Assembly (NCBI RefSeq): GCF_040409795.1
Contig: NZ_CP099571.1
Span: 310,001 to 374,000, forward strand
Direction of reading: 5' to 3'
Length of the DNA stretch: 64,000 bases
Source: Polynucleobacter sp. MWH-UH19D
Lineage (GTDB): Bacteria; Pseudomonadota; Gammaproteobacteria; Burkholderiales; Burkholderiaceae
Shown here: piece by piece, positions 16,896 to 26,684 of the stretch
Position numbering within the stretch: position 1 is the first letter of the stretch
How the letters are laid out: every line of letters starts with the position of its first letter
Made by a program: the position numbers and the translations under genes
Notes under the pieces: generated by a model
What the model saw: the letters and a program-made list of their open reading frames with translations, nothing else
Told to the model about the DNA's origin: nothing
Database searches by the model: none

Positions 16896-18662
16896 ATGAA
16901 AGTACTTTTTTTTTCGCCACACTCAATACCATGGAAGCATGCATTTCCAGAGGCAATTGTCGCAGATTCTTTGCATAACGCTGGTTGCGAAATATCATAT
17001 TTCACATGTGGGGGTGCATTAGGAGATTATTGCATACCAAAAATATCTAAAATTACTAGCGATGTAAGAAATAGAAAATTAAAAAAAGCTTGTAAAGCTA
17101 TATGCAGTGAGTGCCAAAGTGTTGACAAATATATAAGAAAGACCTTCAATTTGGGAGGGGCAACAATCCAAAGTGCTCTTAGTCAAGATTGTAAAGATGA
17201 AGTAGACCGCATAATCTCCAACTTAGATATTAGAGATGCATTTCAACTAAAGTATCGCGGAATAAGTATTGGAAAAATTGCTTTTTATCAAATAATACTT
17301 AGGCATAAGCTTATAAAGCTAGTAGTAAGCCCGGATTTAAAAGATCGATATTTAAGTGAGTTACGCGACACTTACTATTCTGCATATGCATTAAAAAATA
17401 TTATTGAGTCAAAAAAAATAGATGCAATAGTTTTATATAATTCTATGTATTCTGTAAATAAGATTGTTGCTGAAGTTGCACGATATCATGGAATTGACAC
17501 TTATTCTATCCACGCTGGAAGTAACTTATCAGAACGACTGCAGTCACTCATAATAAGTAAAGATGATGCCTATTCTTTTTATTCAAATCTAATACAAAAT
17601 TGGCCCAAATTTTCTGGGTGCAATCACTCCCCGAGCGAATATAGAAAGGTGACAGAGCACTTTAAAGAATTGCTAAATGCTAAAAGTATTTTCACCTATT
17701 CAACCAAGAAATCATTAGTCACTAAATCTATTAGAGAATTTTTTACCATACCTGATAGAAGCAAGATTCTTGTTGCGACTATGGCTAGTTACGATGAAGA
17801 GGTTGCGGCTGAATTTATTGGTGCAAAAAAAATATTTGACGATGAAATTTTTGATACTCAAATTGATTGGATAAAAGCGCTAATAAATTACGCAGAAAAA
17901 AAGCAAGATATATTTTTAATTATTCGACCACATCCAAGAGAATTTACCAATAAAAGGGAAAAAACGACTTCGGAGCATGCACGACAGATTTTAGAGTTGG
18001 CTGCATCCAAGCTTCCCCCGAATGTTAGTTTTAATTTACCTGAAGACGGTATTTCTATTTATGATTTTATTGGTGAAGCTGATGTATTTCTAAATTCATG
18101 GTCGAATGTAGGGAAAGAAATAGCAATTTTTGGTGTTCCTGTTGTAATTTATTCAAAGAATAACCTATATTATCACCCGGATCTAAATTATATTGGATCA
18201 AACAAAATTGATTACTTTAAAAAAATTGAGGAAGCTATTGCCAATGGATGGAGTTTTGATTATGTGATGAAAGTTTTTAAATGGTATGTTTATGAGCAGC
18301 AAACTGCGCTAATTTCACTTCATTCAGTTTGCAATCTCAAAGAGGCTAACTGTAAGAGTTTAATTACCGTGGCGTTTGAAAAATTCTTAAAAATATTAGA
18401 CCCGAGATTATTATACTTCTTTAATGTGCGTTTTTTCAGGAAAAACTACTTTGATGGAAGCGTAATTCGAGAATTGATTGAGTCGAGACGTAATACATTG
18501 CTTGATTTTTCAAAGGCGACTGACAATCAAAAAGAATATAATGAAATTCATTCGTTAAGAATTGAGTTTTTAAATATACTTAAAATGATGTATCCAAAAA
18601 AAACAATTTTACAAAAATCAAGAATTTATAACAACTTTATATCAAGTTTTACTGTTAATTAA
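16896..18662 (+). CDS. Large glycosyltransferase-like protein, probable capsule/polysaccharide GT-B fold
   Basis: The 588-aa protein begins KVLFFSPHSIPWKHAFPEA, the start of a GT-B N-terminal Rossmann domain. The C-terminal half contains FLIIRPHPREF (about residues 341-351) and DVFLNSWSNVGKEIAIFGVPVV. These resemble the HP...and SxxxxEA...G.P segments of polysaccharide-biosynthesis and CDP-glycerol-type transferases. No signal peptide or transmembrane helix stands out. The N-terminal 200 residues are Lys-rich and helical and I cannot match them. Base composition is especially AT-rich. A transferase that adds a sugar to the lipid-linked unit is the best guess. Confidence 0.6.
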   Translation: MKVLFFSPHSIPWKHAFPEAIVADSLHNAGCEISYFTCGGALGDYCIPKISKITSDVRNRKLKKACKAICSECQSVDKYIRKTFNLGGATIQSALSQDCKDEVDRIISNLDIRDAFQLKYRGISIGKIAFYQIILRHKLIKLVVSPDLKDRYLSELRDTYYSAYALKNIIESKKIDAIVLYNSMYSVNKIVAEVARYHGIDTYSIHAGSNLSERLQSLIISKDDAYSFYSNLIQNWPKFSGCNHSPSEYRKVTEHFKELLNAKSIFTYSTKKSLVTKSIREFFTIPDRSKILVATMASYDEEVAAEFIGAKKIFDDEIFDTQIDWIKALINYAEKKQDIFLIIRPHPREFTNKREKTTSEHARQILELAASKLPPNVSFNLPEDGISIYDFIGEADVFLNSWSNVGKEIAIFGVPVVIYSKNNLYYHPDLNYIGSNKIDYFKKIEEAIANGWSFDYVMKVFKWYVYEQQTALISLHSVCNLKEANCKSLITVAFEKFLKILDPRLLYFFNVRFFRKNYFDGSVIRELIESRRNTLLDFSKATDNQKEYNEIHSLRIEFLNILKMMYPKKTILQKSRIYNNFISSFTVN

Positions 18663-18827
18663 AAGATAATTCACTAAAACCACCTTCTTTTTTCTAAGAT
18701 GTATTATTATTTGGGGAGAGAATATCTAATGATGGGAAGCCCAAATTTACGCTGATATATTTGAATTATTTAAGAGTTTTCGTTAATTCGGATTAGAGTT
18801 ATCAAAGATATTTTTTTTAATGCATTT

Positions 18828-20132
18828 TTGCTTACTATTGACTATTTGGCAGTTATTAATGATTATCTGAGGATTTTTGTGCGTTACCCTGAAATTGATT
18901 ACTCCAAACATTCGGCATATGCCAATTTTCAGTCAGAATCATATGGCGATTGTTCATTAATTGCCTCTATGATTAGTGAGATCGATAATATAAACAATTC
19001 TTTTTCATCGTTGAATTTTGTAAATCATGGTGATGCGATGGATGCTTTATCAGAAATTCAATTATGTATCGATAAAATTATCAAGGATCCAGCGGGCAAA
19101 GATAAATCAATAATTGCAAAAGAGTGGCTAGATTCATCCCTTCGCTGGACTCTTTCTGATATTAGTTACGAATATGCTCGAAGAGTCTTTTCGGCCAGGG
19201 AATATGATGGCGTAAATCTTTCTCATGAGAGAAAGCAACAATTGGAGTTGTTGCGAAATCAGGGTATGTACATCGCAGATTTGTCGAAAAAAACGTATTC
19301 CCACATACGTGAGTTGGCTTTAAGACATAGAGATAAGTTGCGTCAACAGGCTCTGATGGATCCATTGAATCGTTCGGTGATGAATGCACCTTTTAATTCT
19401 TCATTGCTAAATGCGATTAAATTGGCGTCCAAGGAGGCTGGTATTATTGACGTATTAAGCGACTACAAGAAAAATAAGATGACAGTACTTGGAGCTGGAC
19501 TAGAGTATTCTTGTGAAGAGCAAAGCTGGCATCAAGGTTTATATTCCGACGTAGGGCTAGCAGATAGCCCATTGAGATATTTGCATGTAGACGAAGGTGA
19601 TTGTTTGCCTAAATCCATGATTTATATAACTCCTGTTGATGAGGAAAATGGACCTACTAGGGCAATCCCTCAATCGAATCTCTGGGGTAAATCTGATTTC
19701 TTATTTCGAATGCATAAAGCGCTTGATGCTACAGTAGGAGCGCGTTACGCAAATTACGTAAGAAAATCTCACTATCGACCAATTGCTCAACATGCTGAAT
19801 TGCGCCGTATTTTTATGAGTCTTCCAAAACCATTTCAAGGCACAAGTCATTTTGGAGATGATTTATTGGTTGGTTCAGAGCTCACAGAAACTATGGAAAA
19901 GTTAGAAACTCCATATTTTAGTAAAGGTGGTAATGCTTTGGTCTTTGATGGCCCTCATTTATTGCATCGAGGTAGCCTAGTCAGGTCTGGAGAGCGAATG
20001 GCTATTCAGGTTATTTATCGCAATCAAAACTCAGAATCTATCAAATCATATCTTGCTGGTGATTCGTTATTTAAGGATCAATTGTCGCTAGCTAAGAAGT
20101 ATGCGCGTAAATTTATTAAAAAATATCTTTAA
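18828..20132 (+). CDS. Putative Fe(II)/2-oxoglutarate oxygenase, phytanoyl-CoA dioxygenase-like
   Basis: The C-terminal half carries a plausible 2-His-1-carboxylate iron site: H253 and D255 in YLHVDEGD, and a distal His in GPHLLHRG (H377 or H380), followed by SGERMAIQV with an Arg placed to bind 2-oxoglutarate. This spacing is that of the PhyH-like family. The N-terminal ~200 residues are helical with no match that I recognise. The start is uncertain: TTG at 18828 gives 434 aa, there is no good ribosome site, and the frame is open back to a TAA at 18771. A 165-base gap separates it from the upstream gene and holds nothing I can identify. A hydroxylation or desaturation on sugar or lipid is the inferred role. 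Confidence 0.62.
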   Translation: MLTIDYLAVINDYLRIFVRYPEIDYSKHSAYANFQSESYGDCSLIASMISEIDNINNSFSSLNFVNHGDAMDALSEIQLCIDKIIKDPAGKDKSIIAKEWLDSSLRWTLSDISYEYARRVFSAREYDGVNLSHERKQQLELLRNQGMYIADLSKKTYSHIRELALRHRDKLRQQALMDPLNRSVMNAPFNSSLLNAIKLASKEAGIIDVLSDYKKNKMTVLGAGLEYSCEEQSWHQGLYSDVGLADSPLRYLHVDEGDCLPKSMIYITPVDEENGPTRAIPQSNLWGKSDFLFRMHKALDATVGARYANYVRKSHYRPIAQHAELRRIFMSLPKPFQGTSHFGDDLLVGSELTETMEKLETPYFSKGGNALVFDGPHLLHRGSLVRSGERMAIQVIYRNQNSESIKSYLAGDSLFKDQLSLAKKYARKFIKKYL

Positions 20133-20159
20133 TTTATTTTCGCGATAGGAAGGGTATAG

Positions 20160-21251
20160 ATGATTCGTGGCATTGTAAGATGGTTAAGGGCGCGAAGGGA
20201 GGCAAAGCTAATTCCAGCTAAAAAAGCCATCTTAGGTGCAGAAAGAATGATTGCGGTCGACGTGGGTTCTGCCGAAGGATTGCAACCTCATTGGCACTCA
20301 TACCAAGGAATTGTGGACTTTTATCTCTTTGAGCCACACCAGGAAAGTTGTGAGAAGTTGAGATCAATTGTTTCTTCTTATCCTTATGCAAGCCAATTTC
20401 ATATTTTGCCCATAGGTCTTTCGGAGTTTGGAGGTGAGAGAACTCTGTACATACTGAATTATCCAACTGGTAGTTCAATATACGCCATTAATGCCGAAAG
20501 TGAATTTGCAAGCCCAGATAATAGTTATGTATTTCCTATTCGTGAAGAAAAGATACAGACAGATTTTTTGGACAATGTGCTAAATCAGCATAAGGTTGAT
20601 TGTGTCGATATCATCAAACTTGACGTACAAGGAGCTGAATTAGAAGTGCTTCGTGGCATGGGGGACAATCGGGGGAAGCAGTTATTATTAGCCGAAGTTG
20701 AGGTAAATTTATGTACGGGCGTGACTGACAATATTGGCCCATATCATGGTGCACCTAGTTGGGGGCAGATTGATGAATTGTTTGTGAGCAATGGAATGCG
20801 TTTGCTAGATCTCAGCGTTGCACGAGAATATCGATCTAAGGCTGGAGATAGTGATTGGTATCAGCGAAACATTTTTGATGTTTATGAAAATAGCCCCTCT
20901 CTCTCAGCGCGAGTATGGGAGGCCGATGTTGTCTATGTGCGCGACTGGAGGCAGTTGATTGCCAGCAATAATGCTGCAGCTATTCGTAAGCTTGCAGTTG
21001 CACTTTGTGGATATCGATTCTTTAGTGAGGCGTATTTCATGATTGAAAAAGCCGAAGAGGCCGGTATTTTTGAGGTCGAGGCTGCAAATGCTATTAAACA
21101 CAATATTGCCGTTTGGCATCGTGCAAATCGAAATTTTTGGCAAGGTAGAGGTGCATTTTGGGGCGGTATTAGATCAATACTTCGCGCTATGCGGATTTCG
21201 CAGTTGCTACGTTGGAAACAGTATATGTGGTTTGACTATCCAAATGGATAG
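20160..21251 (+). CDS. FkbM-family methyltransferase
   Basis: This 363-aa protein has FkbM-type motifs: VDVGSAEGLQPHWH (SAM motif I, about residues 32-45), LFEPHQESCEKL and VDIIKLDVQGAELEVLRGM (about residues 152-170), the diagnostic KxDxxGxE segment of FkbM O-methyltransferases. AGGAAGGG at 20147-20154 is a strong ribosome binding site. About 100 C-terminal residues beyond the catalytic domain (VALCGYRFF onward) look helical and are extra relative to minimal FkbM proteins. It follows the 2OG oxygenase-like gene by 27 bases. The acceptor would be a sugar hydroxyl. Confidence 0.85.
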   Translation: MIRGIVRWLRARREAKLIPAKKAILGAERMIAVDVGSAEGLQPHWHSYQGIVDFYLFEPHQESCEKLRSIVSSYPYASQFHILPIGLSEFGGERTLYILNYPTGSSIYAINAESEFASPDNSYVFPIREEKIQTDFLDNVLNQHKVDCVDIIKLDVQGAELEVLRGMGDNRGKQLLLAEVEVNLCTGVTDNIGPYHGAPSWGQIDELFVSNGMRLLDLSVAREYRSKAGDSDWYQRNIFDVYENSPSLSARVWEADVVYVRDWRQLIASNNAAAIRKLAVALCGYRFFSEAYFMIEKAEEAGIFEVEAANAIKHNIAVWHRANRNFWQGRGAFWGGIRSILRAMRISQLLRWKQYMWFDYPNG

Positions 21252-21310
21252 CATACACTAAAAGATTCCTTGATCAAGCTGAAGAAAAAATTAAATAGAA
21301 ATTATTTAAA

Positions 21311-22156
21311 ATGAAAAAACTCAATAAATTTGATACAGAAATAAAAAAATTAATTCCACCGTTAAGGAAAAATTGGAACTGGGGGAAAAGTCAGCGGGGG
21401 TATGTTAAACAGTTTTCTTCATATTTTATTGAATATATCTTTCCATATTTGTTAAAAAGTGCTCGCAATCATGGCATTTCATTGGAAAAATTATCAATTT
21501 TAGATGTGGGATGCGGCTGGGCGCCACTTGCAATTCCTTTTACCATATATGAGCAGTCGAGCAATGGTGGCGGAAATCGATATTTGGGGATAGATATTAG
21601 GGAGGATGCAATCGAATGGTTGCAGCGAGCCTACTCGAGCTATGACTTTGTAAGTTTTCAATTGCACGCTGCATCTCAAGAGGCTGACTATATTGGTGCC
21701 GAACATTCAAAAACTAAAACATGTGCCGAATCGGATGGAGTAGAGGCAAAATTTTCTATACCAAGTGATTTTTGTGCAAATATTCAGTGGAGTAGTTCAG
21801 TCTTTACTCACTTAACACCACAAGCGTGTCTTCAAGCCTTGATATCAATCAAGGGTAGCTGCCATTCAAGTGGGATACAGATTAATACTTGGCTCATAAT
21901 TGACGATGAGAGCAAATACTCTCTAGCTGCCCAAATAGCCGATCGCCAATTACCTTTTGATTGTGGAGATTTTTTGACTTATTCAGAAGAGAATCCCTTG
22001 GTATGTACTGCCTATAAAATAGAATGTATTGAAAGAATGTATAAAGATGCTGGGCTGGAAATATTAAAAATTGATCGTGGTTCTTGGCGCGGTCCCACAT
22101 ATCAAAATAATCCAAAGCACTACCAAGATATTATCATCTCACGCATTCAAGATTGA
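21311..22156 (+). CDS. Class I SAM-dependent methyltransferase
   Basis: In this 281-aa protein motif I is LSILDVGCGWAPLAIPF (about residues 62-78), followed by LGIDIREDAIEWL with the acidic residue for ribose. FCANIQWSSSVFTHL fills the motif IV position and resembles the 'S.vftHl' form of Methyltransf_11/23-type proteins. The N-terminal 60 residues (NWNWGKSQRGYVKQF) are basic and aromatic. It lies between an FkbM gene and an ABC transporter with ordinary short gaps. Substrate not predictable. Confidence 0.78.
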   Translation: MKKLNKFDTEIKKLIPPLRKNWNWGKSQRGYVKQFSSYFIEYIFPYLLKSARNHGISLEKLSILDVGCGWAPLAIPFTIYEQSSNGGGNRYLGIDIREDAIEWLQRAYSSYDFVSFQLHAASQEADYIGAEHSKTKTCAESDGVEAKFSIPSDFCANIQWSSSVFTHLTPQACLQALISIKGSCHSSGIQINTWLIIDDESKYSLAAQIADRQLPFDCGDFLTYSEENPLVCTAYKIECIERMYKDAGLEILKIDRGSWRGPTYQNNPKHYQDIIISRIQD

Positions 22157-22195
22157 TGAGAAATTCCTACAAATGTGAGTATTGAACAAATTTAA

Positions 22196-23935
22196 ATGAG
22201 TTCACATAGGCTTAGTCAAATTGTTACGGCATCCCCCATTTTTTTTAAATATGTATTTAAAAACTTCCCGCTAACATATGTGGCCTTAATTGGCATACTT
22301 TTAGGAGTTATTTTAGAGTATGCAGTTCTAAGCATTATGATTCCGCTTAGCGTGAGCGGAGGGGCTCAAAATATAAGATCAGTAAAAGTTATAGAGCTAT
22401 GGAATGAGGTTGCTTATTTTTGCAGTATGCCAAATGATCCGGCAACATGGTTATGGATTTTTTTGCTGTTATTTAGCTTGCGAATGATTATTGGTCTTTT
22501 GCAAATCATATTAAACACAATTATCTCTAAAAAAATTCACGCCGAACTCTCGGCCTCCACCTTTGCAGCGGTAATATCAAAAGTTCCAATAAGCGAGATT
22601 TATAAACGCACAATAGGTTACTACATGGGTTTAGCCGGGGATGATGCTATTCGGGTGGGCCAGTTATTCTTTTCATTTGTTCAAATGTTGTCGGCATTAT
22701 TAGCAGCTTTAGTAGGTTTGGCGGTATTGTATTTATATTCTGCAAATGTTTTTATTTTCACTGTTATATTTTTGTCTATATGTGGTTTCATTTTAGGGTT
22801 TTTACTTGAAAAAATATTAACTCTCAGTATTGAGTCTTCTAAATTTTCTCGGGAGGCATCAACAGCATTTATTGAGGCTTTTAATGGACTTAGATCTATA
22901 AGATCCATGGCTGCAGAAAATTATGTAGATGCGCGATATAAGAAAGCTGTTTACCGTTATACAAAAGTACTATTTAGGATTGAGGTATTTAATCATGCTT
23001 CTCGAACTATTCCAGGGTTAGTGCTATTGGTTGGGGGATTAGTTTTAATTTTCCCGGGGTCTGGATTGATCGAGAATGTCTCGATAGTATATTTTTTTGT
23101 AGTTACTACAATGTTGGTGAGAGTACTCTCATTTTTGGGTGTAGCAGTTTATTCTGGGGGGAAGCTCGCGGCTGATATAAGGGCTGTGCTTGATTTGAAG
23201 CAGATTATCATTGAGTCTGAAAAATATAAAGGCATTGAAACTAAAAATAGCCCTATAGAAACAGTTAATAAAATAGTCTTGTCAGATTTATCTTGTGGTT
23301 ATATTGCAGGACAGCCAATACTAAGTGGTATTACGGCGCAAATGAAGCCGGGAACAGTTTATGCATTAATTGGCAAGTCTGGATCAGGAAAATCTACTCT
23401 GTCAGATATTTTATTGGGGTTGCTTCAACCCATGGCAGGGGGACTAGAGATAAGTGGTATTCCATTTGAGAGGCTTGATATTAACTCGATACGCCGAAGA
23501 ATAATATTAGTTGAGCAGCAAACGCGTATATTTAGTGCAAGTATTAGAGAAAATATTACATTTGGATTCCCATCAACCGATAGTGGAATACGGGCTGCAG
23601 TTGATGCATCTGGATTAACCGAGTTTATAGATTCGTTACCATTTGGAATAGATACTGAACTGGACTATCAAGGGGGAAATTTGTCTGGCGGACAGCGTCA
23701 ACGTATTGGGTTGGCACGAGCTTTAATAAGAAATCCTGATATGCTGATACTTGATGAGGCAACCAGCGCATTAGATCCACAAACAAGAGATGCGGTCTTG
23801 AAAAATTTAATGATGTTGTATAAGGAAAAAATACTCCTATTCATTACCCACGATAAATATTTAATTGAACTAGTGGATGAGATATGGCGCATTCATAATG
23901 GAAGGCTCGAAATTAGATCAAATGTTACCCCCTAA
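22196..23935 (+). CDS. ABC transporter with fused membrane and ATPase domains, MsbA/PglK-like exporter or flippase
   Basis: The 579-aa half-transporter has six predicted helices in the first ~320 residues (for example YVALIGILLGVILEYAVLS). A complete nucleotide-binding domain follows: Walker A GKSGSGKST (about residues 393-401), Q-loop VEQQTRIF, signature NLSGGQRQR (about 495-503), Walker B MLILDEATSALD and H-loop FITHDK. Such fused exporters in glycan loci flip lipid-linked oligosaccharides (PglK) or lipids (MsbA). No Wzx-type flippase is seen in the window, so this is the best candidate to translocate the repeat unit. The downstream FkbM gene starts inside its 3' end. Confidence 0.88.
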   Translation: MSSHRLSQIVTASPIFFKYVFKNFPLTYVALIGILLGVILEYAVLSIMIPLSVSGGAQNIRSVKVIELWNEVAYFCSMPNDPATWLWIFLLLFSLRMIIGLLQIILNTIISKKIHAELSASTFAAVISKVPISEIYKRTIGYYMGLAGDDAIRVGQLFFSFVQMLSALLAALVGLAVLYLYSANVFIFTVIFLSICGFILGFLLEKILTLSIESSKFSREASTAFIEAFNGLRSIRSMAAENYVDARYKKAVYRYTKVLFRIEVFNHASRTIPGLVLLVGGLVLIFPGSGLIENVSIVYFFVVTTMLVRVLSFLGVAVYSGGKLAADIRAVLDLKQIIIESEKYKGIETKNSPIETVNKIVLSDLSCGYIAGQPILSGITAQMKPGTVYALIGKSGSGKSTLSDILLGLLQPMAGGLEISGIPFERLDINSIRRRIILVEQQTRIFSASIRENITFGFPSTDSGIRAAVDASGLTEFIDSLPFGIDTELDYQGGNLSGGQRQRIGLARALIRNPDMLILDEATSALDPQTRDAVLKNLMMLYKEKILLFITHDKYLIELVDEIWRIHNGRLEIRSNVTP

Positions 23936-24623
23936 TATAAATAAATCGTTCAAGAGTTTTCTATCCAAGATAATTAGAAATATCCCTCATGGCCGCATAT
24001 CTTTCTCTCAAGAAGGGGAGGATTTAATCCTTTCAAGAATATTTCAAGTAATGGGAATAAAGAATGGTTTTTATGTTGATATAGGAGCTCACCATCCTTT
24101 CAGATTTTCTAATACCTACTATTTTTATAAAAGGGGATGGAGGGGAATCAATATCGATGCACTACCAGGAACTAAGAAAATATTTAATTTTTTCCGTCCT
24201 AGAGATATTACTATTGAATGCGGAATATCATCTATCGAATCTACGATGACATATTATGCGTTCAATGAGTCAGCATTAAATACATTCTCCAAGGAAGAGG
24301 CTCAGTCAAAAGAAAGCTCAAAATATAAAATAATTGATGAAATTCAAATATCTGTAACAACTCTAAAGAAAGTATTAGATAACTATCTGCCAATGGGTGC
24401 AAAGATTGATTTCATGTCAATTGATGTTGAGGGCCTTGATCATGAGGTTATTTGTTCCAATGATTGGTTAAAATATCGGCCTACCATCATAGCGGTTGAG
24501 TTGCTCAATTCATCTATTGAAGACATAAGAAGGCATCCCACTGCTGCTATATTGTTCCAACATAATTACAAGATTCTTGCAAAGACACACAATACCTTCT
24601 TCTTTTCTCAAGCTAACGCCTAA
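23898..24623 (+). CDS. FkbM-family methyltransferase
   Basis: About 241 aa if started at ATG 23898; ATG codons in the same frame also occur at 23877 and 23922, and all three overlap the ABC gene, so the start is uncertain. Core motifs are SFSQEGEDLIL, FYVDIGAHHPFRFSNTY (SAM motif I), GWRGINIDALPG and DFMSIDVEGLDHEVI, the FkbM D-x-E-G-x-(D/E) segment. It is a compact FkbM domain without extensions. The ABC transporter/FkbM overlap suggests translational coupling. It likely O-methylates a sugar, perhaps as a chain-capping or decorating step. Confidence 0.83.
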   Translation: MEGSKLDQMLPPNINKSFKSFLSKIIRNIPHGRISFSQEGEDLILSRIFQVMGIKNGFYVDIGAHHPFRFSNTYYFYKRGWRGINIDALPGTKKIFNFFRPRDITIECGISSIESTMTYYAFNESALNTFSKEEAQSKESSKYKIIDEIQISVTTLKKVLDNYLPMGAKIDFMSIDVEGLDHEVICSNDWLKYRPTIIAVELLNSSIEDIRRHPTAAILFQHNYKILAKTHNTFFFSQANA

Positions 24624-24653
24624 AATTTCCCCAAAGCATATATTGACTATTAA

Positions 24654-26621
24654 ATGAAATATAGAGCTGACATTGATGGTCTTCGTGCCGTTGCAATCAT
24701 CTCAGTAATTGGATTTCATGCGTACCCCAATTTGTTAAAAGGCGGTTTCACTGGCGTAGATATTTTTTTTGTTATATCAGGTTACCTGATTACAACAATT
24801 ATTCTTAATGAATTAGAAAGCGGCGACTTTAAGCTAAAAGAGTTTTATATTCGACGCATTAGGCGCATATTTCCTTCATTATTGCTTGTGCTCCTGTCTT
24901 CTTTAATGTTTGGTTGGTTTGCACTTTTTGCTGATGAATACAAGCAGCTTGGTAAGCATATTTTTGGAGGATCCACTTTTATATCTAATTTCATATATTG
25001 GAAGGAAAGTGGATACTTTGATGATATTGCCGAGAAAAAACCTCTATTGCATTTATGGTCTCTTGCTATAGAGGAGCAGTATTATTTGGTATGGCCGTTG
25101 CTAATTTTAATCTTTTGGATCAAAAAAATAAAATTAGCAGTAATAATTTTAGCACTTATTTTTGCATCCTTTATCTTTAATATATTAACTGCCAAAGTAA
25201 ATATAACCGCTGCCTTTTTCTTGCCACATACAAGATTTTGGGAATTAATGGTTGGTTCAATGGTAGCTTATTCAATGCTATATGCAAGCCAATACGCAAG
25301 ATATTTATCTTTATGGAAAAAGTATCTTTTGAGCATTATCCATGAAAACCTCTTTGGTGCAAATCTTAGTAAATATTACATAGAATTGCCATCAATTATT
25401 GGTGGCATATTAATTATCGGATCAATTTTCTTAATAACTAAGGAATTTAAATTTCCTGGATGGTGGGCAACACTTCCGATAATGGGTGCTACATTCGTAA
25501 TAGTTAGTTCACAGGATGCATGGATAAACAGAGTCATATTAAGTCATAAATTTATGGTTTGGCTTGGCTTGATAAGTTTCCCTTTATATTTATGGCATTG
25601 GCCTATCTTGTCATTTGCAAGAATATTAGAAGGTAAAGAACTATCTGCATGGACTAGTTCATTTTGCATTTTTTTATCCTTAATTTGCGCTACTATCACA
25701 TACTACTTTATAGAAAAACCCATTAGATTTGCTGAAAATAAATATAAAGTTTTAATGCTTATGGCTTTAATGATTGTAATAGGCGTGAGCGGTTATATAG
25801 TCAGCAAGGAGAATGGTTATGATTTTCGAATTCAATCTCGTGAGATTATTCTGAAGCAGTTTGATTGGGACACTTTGTATAATAAAAGCGAGGAATGTCA
25901 AAAAAAATTCCCAGGGGGGGATTATTGCAATATCTCCAATTCTAATAGCCCTCCAAACGTAGCCATTATTGGAGACTCCCATGCGAATCATTTCTATTGG
26001 GGGTTAAGTGAATACTATAAAGCTAAAAATAAGAATTTAATTAATATGGGAGTTGGTGGATGCCCACCTTTTCTCGGTATCAGTATGAGTGGTCCAAGCA
26101 CTTCGCCTAATTGCTATTCAAGAATGCTTCCAATATTTAACTATGTCCTAAACAATAAATCCATTGATACGGTCTATATTGCATTTTGGCATAACGCATA
26201 TTTTGATAAACGATTAATTTATACAGATAATATGGGGAGTATCTGGGGCAATGATAATTATGAATATGTTTTTAAGGCTTTTGAGCGAACGCTTATGAAA
26301 CTGCGTAGCCATGGAAAGCGTGTAATCCTAATTTACGATTTGCCAGATATGAAGGAAGGAATAAAAGATTGCTTCCTGAAAAGGCCCATTGTCCCAACAA
26401 AGATATGCACATTAGATGAATCTATATTTATTGATGACTATAGTCAGTATGATCGATTGATTAAAGATCTTGTTATTAAGCATAATCTTGAAATATTTGA
26501 TGCAAGAAAATATATTAATGGAAACTTCCCGGTCGATAAGTATGGAGTGCCAATGTATCGAGACTACTCTCATTTATCCATAAATGGTTCTCTATTCTTT
26601 GCTGATAAATATTGGCAATAA
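24654..26621 (+). CDS. OafA/YrhL-type O-acyltransferase with C-terminal SGNH domain
   Basis: The 655-aa integral membrane protein starts YRADIDGLRAVAIISVIGFH, the signature of acyltransferase-3 proteins with the catalytic His in the first helix. GGFTGVDIFFVISGYLIT and the R-R-x-R-R motif in YIRRIRRIFPSLL follow. About ten membrane helices extend to residue ~390. The C-terminal ~260 residues are an extracytoplasmic SGNH-like domain: AIIGDSHANHFYWGL (block I, Ser) and DYSHLS (block V, Asp/His). This fused form moves acetyl groups across the membrane and places them on glycans. It would O-acetylate the locus polysaccharide. Confidence 0.9.
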   Translation: MKYRADIDGLRAVAIISVIGFHAYPNLLKGGFTGVDIFFVISGYLITTIILNELESGDFKLKEFYIRRIRRIFPSLLLVLLSSLMFGWFALFADEYKQLGKHIFGGSTFISNFIYWKESGYFDDIAEKKPLLHLWSLAIEEQYYLVWPLLILIFWIKKIKLAVIILALIFASFIFNILTAKVNITAAFFLPHTRFWELMVGSMVAYSMLYASQYARYLSLWKKYLLSIIHENLFGANLSKYYIELPSIIGGILIIGSIFLITKEFKFPGWWATLPIMGATFVIVSSQDAWINRVILSHKFMVWLGLISFPLYLWHWPILSFARILEGKELSAWTSSFCIFLSLICATITYYFIEKPIRFAENKYKVLMLMALMIVIGVSGYIVSKENGYDFRIQSREIILKQFDWDTLYNKSEECQKKFPGGDYCNISNSNSPPNVAIIGDSHANHFYWGLSEYYKAKNKNLINMGVGGCPPFLGISMSGPSTSPNCYSRMLPIFNYVLNNKSIDTVYIAFWHNAYFDKRLIYTDNMGSIWGNDNYEYVFKAFERTLMKLRSHGKRVILIYDLPDMKEGIKDCFLKRPIVPTKICTLDESIFIDDYSQYDRLIKDLVIKHNLEIFDARKYINGNFPVDKYGVPMYRDYSHLSINGSLFFADKYWQ

Positions 26622-26684
26622 CTCATAGAACATTGCGTTTTAATTGACTATTTTTATTATTGGGGCTTTATTTAAAGACATGGT

